A stretch of DNA of 11,200 nt from AA29 sp041481445 (GTDB lineage: Bacteria; Acidobacteriota; Vicinamibacteria; Fen-336). The notes beneath the pieces were generated by a model that saw only the letters and a list, made by a program, of their open reading frames with translations, ran no database searches and was not told where the DNA came from. The DNA lies in assembly GCA_041481445.1 (NCBI GenBank), contig JBGPBV010000191.1, positions 1 to 11,200 on the forward strand, read 5' to 3'. This document shows, one piece after another, positions 1 through 5,899 of this stretch; the stretch's first letter is position 1; each line of letters begins with the position of its first letter. The position numbers and the translations under genes were made by a program.

Positions 1-1179
1 GCCTCCCCGGCCCTGGTCCGCTACGAGGCCAGCCGCATGTCGATGGCCTGCGCCTACGCGATCGTGGCCTACGGCGAGGATCCGGAGGCCCTGGCCCGGA
101 TCGTGGAATCCGCGTTCGACGAGGTCGACCGCATCGACGGCCTGATGAGCCATTACAAGCCGGACAGCCCCCTCTCGCGCCTCAACCGGGAGGCGGCGGC
201 CGGGCCGGTGGCGGTCGAGCCGGAGCTGTTCGACTTCATCGCCGAGTCGCTGCGCTACTCCCACGACTCGGACGGCGCCTTCGACGTCACCGTCGGGCCC
301 CTGATGAAGGCCTGGGGCTTCTTCCGCGGGGGCGGGCGCATCCCGAGCGACGCCGAGCTGGCGGCCGCGCGCGCCCGCGTCGGCTACCGCCACGTCGTCC
401 TGAACGCCAGGGAGCGGACCATCCAGTTCGACCAGCCGGGGATGGAGCTCGACCTGGGCGGCATCGCCAAGGGCTACGCCGTGGATCGCGTGGTGGCGAG
501 GCTCCGGGCCGCGCGCGTGCCGGCGGCCCTCGTGAGCGCGGGCGGAAGCACGATCTACGGCCTGGGCGCGCCTCCGGGCGACCAGGCCTGGTCGGTGGAG
601 GTCCAGGATCCGGTGGACGCGGGCAAGGTCGCCCTGCGCGTCTCCTTGAAGGACCGCGCGCTCTCCGTCTCCGGCTCCGCGGAGAAGTTCTTCGAGAAGG
701 ACGGCGTGCGCTACTCCCACATCATGGACCCGCGGACGGGCCGCCCGGTGCCGGACGTGCTCGGGGTCGCCGTGCTCGCGGAGAGCGGCACCGCCGGCGA
801 CGCGCTCGACGACGCCTTCTTCGTGCTGGGCCTCGCGGCCAGCCGGGCGTACGTGGCCCGGCTCCCGGGAACGGAGGCCATCCTGTTCCTGCCCGACCAC
901 GCGCGGCCGTGGAGGATGGTTCGCCTGGAGGGACCGCCGGTGCGCGTGCCCACGCCCTCGAGCGGTCACTTCTCGGCGAAGCCAGACGTCCGCAGCGCGA
1001 CTTCCCCGCGTCGTGCGGTGTCCTTCCGACCAGATCTGAAGGCACCCTTACCGGGCGGCAACCTCGCCGCTCGGCGGCCGAGATGGATTCGCAAGGCCTC
1101 CCGGATGATCTCGGCCATGGGTACCTTGCGGCGGCGCGTCTCGCGCCTCAGGCGAATCTCGAGTTCCGGCTCGAGATAG
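1..1179 (+). CDS. apbE: FAD:protein FMN transferase (ApbE family), 5' end outside the window
   Basis: Enzymes of this family move FMN from FAD onto a threonine of exported flavoproteins, usually redox subunits facing the periplasm. Frame 1 is open from the first base and its first codons (RYEASRMSMAC) match the family's N-terminal strand, so the true start lies upstream; the ATG at 37 is probably internal. Counting codons from base 1, visible motifs are DLGGIAKGY (151-159), SAGGS (from about 179), and MDPRTGRPV (242-250). The metal-site segment GDALDDA (266-272) has Asp where the family usually has Thr. The recognisable fold ends near codon 315 (about base 950). The frame then runs to TAG at 1177-1179 as a basic, low-complexity tail lying exactly opposite a minus-strand ribbon-helix-helix gene. 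The tail is probably read-through, not a domain. The family call is secure; which partner flavoprotein it serves cannot be seen. Confidence 0.92.
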   Translation, partial: ASPALVRYEASRMSMACAYAIVAYGEDPEALARIVESAFDEVDRIDGLMSHYKPDSPLSRLNREAAAGPVAVEPELFDFIAESLRYSHDSDGAFDVTVGPLMKAWGFFRGGGRIPSDAELAAARARVGYRHVVLNARERTIQFDQPGMELDLGGIAKGYAVDRVVARLRAARVPAALVSAGGSTIYGLGAPPGDQAWSVEVQDPVDAGKVALRVSLKDRALSVSGSAEKFFEKDGVRYSHIMDPRTGRPVPDVLGVAVLAESGTAGDALDDAFFVLGLAASRAYVARLPGTEAILFLPDHARPWRMVRLEGPPVRVPTPSSGHFSAKPDVRSATSPRRAVSFRPDLKAPLPGGNLAARRPRWIRKASRMISAMGTLRRRVSRLRRISSSGSR

Positions 1180-1196
1180 ACCGTCGTACGTTTCAT
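966..1196 (-). CDS. Ribbon-helix-helix (CopG/VapB-like antitoxin) protein, no toxin beside it
   Basis: This 76-residue protein opens with MKRTTVYLEPELE, the strand that inserts into DNA in ribbon-helix-helix regulators, followed by a basic helix and PMAEIIREALRIHL, the second helix of the fold. The tail (GAFRSGRKDTA...GFAEK) resembles VapB-type antitoxins that normally precede a PIN-domain VapC toxin. No PIN gene follows; the DNA beyond the stop is the apbE body on the other strand. The ATG at 1196 has no good ribosome binding site. A GTG at 1223-1221 in the same frame would add nine residues and overlap the upstream stop as GTGA, so translation may be coupled and start there. By hand count about 18 of 76 codons end in A or T, far more than in neighbouring genes, which hints at a different origin. 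It could be a solitary regulator or a remnant of a toxin-antitoxin pair. Confidence 0.82.
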   Translation of the reverse strand: MKRTTVYLEPELEIRLRRETRRRKVPMAEIIREALRIHLGRRAARLPPGKGAFRSGRKDTARRGEVALRTSGFAEK

Positions 1197-1219
1197 ATCG
1201 TCGACGCCGACAGTATGCG

Positions 1220-2164
1220 TCACTTCGGCGCGGGCAGGTCCACGACGCCGTAGGCCCCCAGCCGGGGGACGGTGAACTCCGTGGCCCCGTCCGCGACCAC
1301 GTGCTCGTCCAGGGCCATCTGCCCCTGTCCGGCCACGGAGGCGACGCCCGCCGGGTACGACCCGCGGATCCGCACGCGCACACCCTCGAGGTCGCGCCCG
1401 CCGTAGTTGAGCAGGTGCACCCGCGCGTGCGTCCCGTCGGCGAGGAGCCGCGCGATCACGACCTCGCTGCCGAAGATCCGCAGCGACCGGGCCTCGTCGC
1501 CCAGCGCCCGCCGGACCTTCAGGGCGAGCGCGCCCGGATCGGCGGCGGCCGTCTGCGGATACTCGGGCGATCCGAGGCGGACGCTCAGGCGGAACTGCGT
1601 GGACTCCGCGGGCACGATCCGGAAGAGCAGGTTCCGGCGGACGAAGAGGTTGAGCACCTCCCCCATCGTGGCCGAGGCGTCGTCCACGACCGCGAAGTCG
1701 GCCACGTCGGGAAGCGCGGTCGCCGGAGAAGGCAGCGCGGCGAGGAACCCGAGCATCCGCCCGAGGCTCTCCACGTCCGCGGGCTCGATCTTGAGCGCGG
1801 CGTCCACGCCGTAGGCGTAGGCCTCGGCGGCGGCCAGGGCGGCCTTCCCCGCCGGCAGGTCGTAGAGGTAGAGGCCGGCGGGAGCGCGCAGGAAGCGCCA
1901 GCCGTTCGCGTTGATCCACGGGCTGCGCGTGGCCGAGGCCCGGTCCGCGCGGGCGCGGATCCCGGGGGCGGCCGCCGCCTCGCGCAGCGTGAGGTCGGCC
2001 TCGCCCATCGGCACCGCGGTGAGCCCCGCCTGGCGCCAGGCCGGCGCCTGGTCGGAGGGGACGCACACCCGCTCGATGCCCGCCGCCTTCAGCGACGGAG
2101 CGCCGTCGACGCCCTGCGTCCAGACGAGGCACGGCAGCGCGGCCAGCCAGAGGAGGAGGCTCAC
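1220..2164 (-). CDS. Secreted protein of unknown function, coupled to DUF362 gene
   Basis: I do not recognise this 314-residue protein. Its GTG start (2164-2162) overlaps the stop of the DUF362 gene as GTGA, so it is almost certainly translated by coupling. The N-terminus (SLLLWLAALPCLVW) is a signal peptide, with cleavage expected around residues 20-22. The middle is alpha/beta in character, with INANGWRFLRAPAGLYLYDLPAG (about 84-106) followed by an Ala-rich helix, and FAVVDDAS...EVLNLFVRRNLLFRIV (about 157-184). The last 80 residues alternate strand-like stretches (RVHLLNYGG, VRVRIRGSYP, TEFTVPRLGAYGVVDLP) and look like a small beta-sandwich, as found at the C-terminus of some glycoside hydrolases. 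No catalytic motif is evident. An inactive or divergent glycosidase-like surface protein is possible, but this is a guess. The reading frame is well supported by the overlap and by strong G+C bias at third positions. Confidence 0.8.
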   Translation of the reverse strand: MSLLLWLAALPCLVWTQGVDGAPSLKAAGIERVCVPSDQAPAWRQAGLTAVPMGEADLTLREAAAAPGIRARADRASATRSPWINANGWRFLRAPAGLYLYDLPAGKAALAAAEAYAYGVDAALKIEPADVESLGRMLGFLAALPSPATALPDVADFAVVDDASATMGEVLNLFVRRNLLFRIVPAESTQFRLSVRLGSPEYPQTAAADPGALALKVRRALGDEARSLRIFGSEVVIARLLADGTHARVHLLNYGGRDLEGVRVRIRGSYPAGVASVAGQGQMALDEHVVADGATEFTVPRLGAYGVVDLPAPK

Positions 2165-3351
2165 ACGCGGACGTCCTCGACCTTGATCTTCGCCTTGTCG
2201 GCCACGCCCAGGCCCAGGCGGGCCGCGTACTCCACGTGGCCGGGCTCGCGGATGATGATGTTGACGTTCGGGTCGGCGTCGCGGGCGGGGCCGTTGTCGG
2301 TCTTGAGGTACTTCGGCGACCGATCGTAGATGGAGATCGCGCCCTCCGCCTTGCGCTTGTCGTCGATGATGTCGAGGAGCAGGCGGTCGATGGCCACGGG
2401 GTCCGTCCCGAACAGGATCTGCTTCGGATAGAAGACGTAGCGCCGCGTGCGCGCGAACGGCCCCCCGTGCCACACGCCGCGCAGGCCGTCCATGATCTGG
2501 AGGACGGTGCGGGAGCGCAGCGGCTCCACGGAGGCCAGGGTCCCCACGAACGAGTAGGTGTGGGACTTGCCGTGGTGGTGCGTGCGCGCGACGTTGGAGA
2601 AGCTCCCGTAGGCGATGTTCTTGAGGCAGCCGGTGGCGCCGGTGGCCCCGTGGTCCTTCATGTTGGGCACGTTGATGATCTTGGTGAGGCGCTGCGAGCA
2701 GAGCCGCATCATGTTCGAGCGCGTGTCCTCCTCGCCGAAGAGGTCGGCCTCGACGTAGGTCGCGGGGTCGTAGCCCCGGTTGTCGGCGTGGCGGTTGGCG
2801 GTCTCCGCGGCCACGATCTGCACGCCTTCGGGCAAGCGGGGCGCGTAGTTCACCTCGTCGAGCTGGTTCTGGAAGCGCTCGTAGACGTAGACCTGCGTGG
2901 GCGGCACCCCTACCGCGCCCGTCTGGCGGACGATCTCGGCCACGATCTCGTAGGCGGACACGCACCAGGGATGGCCGCCGCAGTTGACCTTGATGCCGAC
3001 GTGGTCGGAGGGCTCGATGAACCGGCGCCAGGCGGCCAGGGGCGTCTTCTCGCCCGTCAGCGCGCACATCCCGCGCGCCATCATCTCGCGCACGACGGCG
3101 TCGTCGGCCGCGCTGGTCACCGTGTCCACGCAGCGGTCGGACTTCACCGCGACCACCCGCCCGGGCCAGGGCCCGGGCATGCCGGGAGCGGCCACGCCCG
3201 CATACGGGCTGACGATGCGGAGCTTCGGCAGCGGCTCCGGCGGGAGCCCGGGCTCCGGGGAGGCGGCGCCCACGGGCGGGGCCGGCGTGTCCTTCAGCGA
3301 CGACGCAAGCGGCGCCGCGGCCAGCAGCCGAACGAAAGCCCTGCGATCCAT
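2161..3351 (-). CDS. DUF362 domain protein with Tat-type signal
   Basis: This 396-residue protein begins MDRRAFVRLLAAAPLASS, a twin-arginine-type signal (RRAFVR), so it is probably exported folded. The rest matches DUF362: DHVGIKVNCGGHPWC (117-130), INVPNMKDH (226-234), GCLKNIAYG (241-249) and FGTDPVAIDRLLLD (314-327). Some DUF362 proteins carry a ferredoxin-like part with CxxCxxC clusters. Here six cysteines are scattered (C74, C96, C124, C130, C218, C242) with no such cluster, so an iron-sulfur role is not supported. A His-rich stretch HHHGKSH (258-264) could bind metal. The biochemical function of the family is unknown. The start is chosen for the Tat motif and a G-rich GGGGGTGA stretch just upstream. 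It heads a three-gene minus-strand cluster, with a candidate promoter at 3387-3416, and its stop overlaps the next start. Confidence 0.9.
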   Translation of the reverse strand: MDRRAFVRLLAAAPLASSLKDTPAPPVGAASPEPGLPPEPLPKLRIVSPYAGVAAPGMPGPWPGRVVAVKSDRCVDTVTSAADDAVVREMMARGMCALTGEKTPLAAWRRFIEPSDHVGIKVNCGGHPWCVSAYEIVAEIVRQTGAVGVPPTQVYVYERFQNQLDEVNYAPRLPEGVQIVAAETANRHADNRGYDPATYVEADLFGEEDTRSNMMRLCSQRLTKIINVPNMKDHGATGATGCLKNIAYGSFSNVARTHHHGKSHTYSFVGTLASVEPLRSRTVLQIMDGLRGVWHGGPFARTRRYVFYPKQILFGTDPVAIDRLLLDIIDDKRKAEGAISIYDRSPKYLKTDNGPARDADPNVNIIIREPGHVEYAARLGLGVADKAKIKVEDVRV

Positions 3352-3386
3352 CGATCACCCCCGGGCGTCTTGTCTTCGGGTCCGCG

Positions 3387-3416
3387 ACACTACTGCGCCG
3401 TCCCGCGCGAGGTCAA
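3387..3416 (-). promoter_or_regulatory. Candidate promoter of the DUF362 cluster
   Basis: Read on the minus strand, TTGACC (3416-3411) is separated by 18 bases from TAGTGT (3392-3387). This is a good -35 and a partial -10 box, placed about 35 bases before the DUF362 start. The 156-base gap to the divergent cupin gene must hold both promoters. The -10 matches only three of six consensus bases, so confidence is moderate. Confidence 0.4.
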
Positions 3417-3507
3417 GGCGCGCCCGGCTCCACACGAGACGGGGCGGCCCTGAACCTGCTAGCGTGTGGCGTCGCGCCGCGACTCTCGGCGCTCGTGGGG
3501 AGGAGAC

Positions 3508-3975
3508 ATGAAGGGACTCGTGCTCGCCGTGGCCGCGCTGGCGGCGGTGCCGCTCGGGGCGGCGGAGCCCACCGGCGTCGTCGTGTGGTCGGCCTCCGAG
3601 CTGAAGGCTCACGGCCAGGCGCTCGCCAAGAAGATGAACGAGAGGAAGGTCGCCACCGAGCGGCTGGCCACCTTCGGCAACCACTTCACGATGATGGCGC
3701 ACCGCGAGGGCGACGGCGAGGCGGAGGTGCACGAGACCCAGGCCGACTTGTTCGTGGTGCTCAGCGGCGCCGCCACCCTCGTGGTCGGAGGCGAGGCCGT
3801 CGACGGCAAGACGACCGCTCCCGGCGAGATCCGCGCGCCCTCGATCAAGGGCGGAGAGAGGAAGAGCCTCGCCCCCGGCGACGTCGTCCACATCCCGGCC
3901 AAGGTCCCCCACCAGCTCCTGGTCGCCTCCGGCAAGGAGTTCACCTACTTCGTGATCAAGGTGGAGGGGCAGTAG
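3508..3975 (+). CDS. Secreted single-domain cupin protein
   Basis: This 155-residue protein has a signal peptide (MKGLVLAVAALAAVPLGAA, cleavage near residue 19) and a small cupin beta-barrel. The first cupin motif is represented by EVHETQADLFVVLSG (73-87, with H75) and the second by GDVVHIPAKVPHQLLV (124-139, with H128 and H135). Metal binding by H75, H135 and an acidic residue between motifs is plausible, but the first motif is not canonical because the usual HxH is HET. The ATG at 3508 is preferred over an in-frame ATG at 3466 because GGGGAGGAG lies at 3497-3505 and the signal peptide starts directly after it. The CRTAC1-type gene follows after 17 bases on the same strand, so the two are probably co-transcribed. 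The substrate is unknown; small exported cupins range from sugar or small-molecule binding to dioxygenase or isomerase activity. Confidence 0.88.
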   Translation: MKGLVLAVAALAAVPLGAAEPTGVVVWSASELKAHGQALAKKMNERKVATERLATFGNHFTMMAHREGDGEAEVHETQADLFVVLSGAATLVVGGEAVDGKTTAPGEIRAPSIKGGERKSLAPGDVVHIPAKVPHQLLVASGKEFTYFVIKVEGQ

Positions 3976-3992
3976 GGTCCGGCGTCGCCTCC

Positions 3993-5819
3993 ATGACGCG
4001 CACCCTGTCCGGAGTGGCCGCGATCGCGTCGGCGGCGCTGTGCCTCGCCGTCGCGTGGGCGGCGCCGGATACGCCGCCGTCGCCGAGCCCCTCGCCCTCG
4101 GTCATCCCCTTCGAGGGCAGCTACACGAGGCCCAGGGTACAGGAGCCGGCCTACGGCGGGCATGCGTCCGCCATGGGGCCGCCGCCGGAGGCCGTCCGGG
4201 TTCCGGGAGGTCCCTCGCCCGTGCAGTTCGAGGAGGTGCCGGGGCTCACGGAGAAGACCTTCTGCGGCGGACGCACCAAGGACCACCTCCTCGAATCCGG
4301 AGGCAGCGGCCTCGCCCTCCTCGACTACGACAACGACGGGCGGCTCGACATCTACGTCGTGAGCGCGTTCGAGCTCGACGAGCGGCGGCAGCGGATCCCC
4401 CACCGCAATGCCCTCTACCACAACCTCGGGAACTGGACGTTCAAGAACGTGGCCAGGGAGGCCGGCGTGGACGCGGCGGCCTGGGGCGACGGCGTCTGCG
4501 CGGGCGACGTCGACGGCGACGGCCTCCTCGACCTCTACGTCACGAACTTCGGCGCCAACGTCCTCTACCGGAACAACGGCGACGGGACCTTCACCGACGT
4601 CGCGGAGAAGGCGGGCGTGCGGGCCGGCGGCTGGAGCACCGGCTGCGCGTTCCTCGACGGCAACGGCGACGGCCTCCTCGACCTCTACGTCGCGCGCTAC
4701 GCCACCGTGAGCTGGGACGACGTCGTGCGCGCCCAGCGCCTGCTGACGTGGAGAGGAGGGCCCAAGGTGATGGTGGGGCCGGTGGGGCTGCCGGGGGCAA
4801 CCGACCTCTACTACGAGAACCGGGGCGACGGCACGTTCGCCGAGGTCACCGACGCCCGCGGCCTCACCGACTCCGCCAAGGCCTGGGGCTTCGGCGTGCT
4901 GGCCACCGACTACGACGGCGACGGCTGGACCGACCTCTACGTCGCCAACGACTCCAATCCCAACTTCCTCTATCACAACCGCGGCGACGGCCGCTTCGAG
5001 AGCGTCGGGCTGCTCAGCGGCGCGGCGCTGAGCGCGGAGGGCCGCGCCCAGGCGGGCATGGGCGTGGACGCGGGCGACTACGACGGCGACGGCTGGCTCG
5101 ACCTCGTCGTCACCAACTTCGCGCACGACAGCAACACGCTCCGCCGCAACCTCGGCAACGGCACCTTCGCGGACATGACCCAGGCCACCGGCCTGGCCGC
5201 TCCGACCTTCGAGCGGATGGGATGGGGCACCGTCTTCTTCGACGCCGATCTCGACGGGGTGCTCGACCTCTTCTTCGCGAACGGCCACATCTACCCGCAG
5301 GTGGACGAGTTCCCCGCCCTCAAGGAGAGCTACCGCCAGAAGAGCCAGCTCTTCCTGGGGGACGGACGCCTGTTTCGCGACGTCTCCGACACCGCCGGGG
5401 GCGGGCTCCAGATCCCGCGCTCCAGCCGCGGGCTCGCCACCGGCGACCTCGACAACGACGGCGACCTCGACCTCGTCCTGAGCAACATGGACGACGTCCC
5501 CACGCTCCTCGAGAACCGCCAGCACACTGGCCACCACTGGGCCGGCTTCCAGCTCGAGCAGGCGGGGAGGAACCCGTTCGCCATCGGTGCCCGGGTCAGG
5601 GCAGAGTGCGGCGGACGCGGCCAGGTCCGTGAGGTCCGATCCGGCGGGAGCTACCTCTCCCAGAGCGACCTGCGCGCCCATTTCGGCCTCGGCACCTGCG
5701 CGGGGCCGTTGGACGTGGAGGTCCGCCTGGGCGCCCGCCGGTGGACCTGGAAGGGCGTGCCCGCCGATCGGTACACGACGCTCGTCCTGGACCGCCCGCC
5801 AGAGCGGCCGACGCGATAG
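3993..5819 (+). CDS. CRTAC1/ASPIC-UnbV family secreted beta-propeller protein
   Basis: This 608-residue protein has a Sec signal (to about residue 29), a Pro/Ser-rich linker (30-75), then seven FG-GAP/VCBS-type calcium-binding loops of the DxDxDG...D form, starting at about residues 111, 172, 222, 306, 362, 417 and 485. These are expected to make a seven-bladed beta-propeller. The segment from about 527 (NPFAIGARVRAE...) to 597 is an ASPIC/UnbV domain. The family is common in Acidobacteriota and Planctomycetes and is thought to act in binding or adhesion outside the cell; no enzyme activity is established. The ATG at 3993 has only a poor ribosome binding site and lies 17 bases after the cupin stop, so it probably depends on translation of the cupin gene. 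Loops two and three share a 29-base perfect DNA repeat. Confidence 0.93.
   Translation: MTRTLSGVAAIASAALCLAVAWAAPDTPPSPSPSPSVIPFEGSYTRPRVQEPAYGGHASAMGPPPEAVRVPGGPSPVQFEEVPGLTEKTFCGGRTKDHLLESGGSGLALLDYDNDGRLDIYVVSAFELDERRQRIPHRNALYHNLGNWTFKNVAREAGVDAAAWGDGVCAGDVDGDGLLDLYVTNFGANVLYRNNGDGTFTDVAEKAGVRAGGWSTGCAFLDGNGDGLLDLYVARYATVSWDDVVRAQRLLTWRGGPKVMVGPVGLPGATDLYYENRGDGTFAEVTDARGLTDSAKAWGFGVLATDYDGDGWTDLYVANDSNPNFLYHNRGDGRFESVGLLSGAALSAEGRAQAGMGVDAGDYDGDGWLDLVVTNFAHDSNTLRRNLGNGTFADMTQATGLAAPTFERMGWGTVFFDADLDGVLDLFFANGHIYPQVDEFPALKESYRQKSQLFLGDGRLFRDVSDTAGGGLQIPRSSRGLATGDLDNDGDLDLVLSNMDDVPTLLENRQHTGHHWAGFQLEQAGRNPFAIGARVRAECGGRGQVREVRSGGSYLSQSDLRAHFGLGTCAGPLDVEVRLGARRWTWKGVPADRYTTLVLDRPPERPTR
4513..4691 (+). 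repeat. 29-base direct repeat within the propeller gene (copies at 4513-4541 and 4663-4691)
   Basis: The DNA encoding the second and third calcium loops is identical over 29 bases, from ACGGCGACGG through CTACGTC. The copies start exactly 150 bases (50 codons) apart. Because the spacing is a multiple of three, recombination between them would remove or add one propeller blade in frame. Confidence 0.9.
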
Positions 5820-5899
5820 GGGAGCTCGCGCCGCAATTCCACGGTGGGGCCGATCCGGCCCGTGATAGTGTCGGGCCAGATCCATTCGGGGGTGGCCGC

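Noticed and set aside
711..953. Small minus-strand frame directly downstream of the antitoxin-like gene, considered as a VapC toxin
   Set aside because: Its sequence is rich in Ser, Arg and Gly, shows no PIN-domain acidic residues, and it is only antisense to the apbE body.
1220..3358. Long open minus-strand frame of 712 codons running through the DUF362 region
   Set aside because: Upstream of 2164 it is an Arg/Gly/Ala-rich shadow of the DUF362 gene. Only the part after the GTG at 2164 is a real gene.
3466..3507. Longer cupin start at ATG 3466
   Set aside because: It would put a charged stretch (SRRDSRRSWGGD) before the signal peptide, and the strong ribosome binding site at 3497-3505 points to ATG 3508.
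5847..5861. Hairpin GGGCC-GATCC-GGCCC considered as a terminator between the propeller and methyltransferase genes
   Set aside because: The stem has only five pairs and no T-run follows, so it is not supported as a terminator in DNA this rich in G+C.
3945..5885. 646-codon open frame opposite the propeller gene
   Set aside because: It is a low-complexity Val/Glu/Ala shadow produced by the third-position G+C bias of the propeller gene. It has no recognisable domain.
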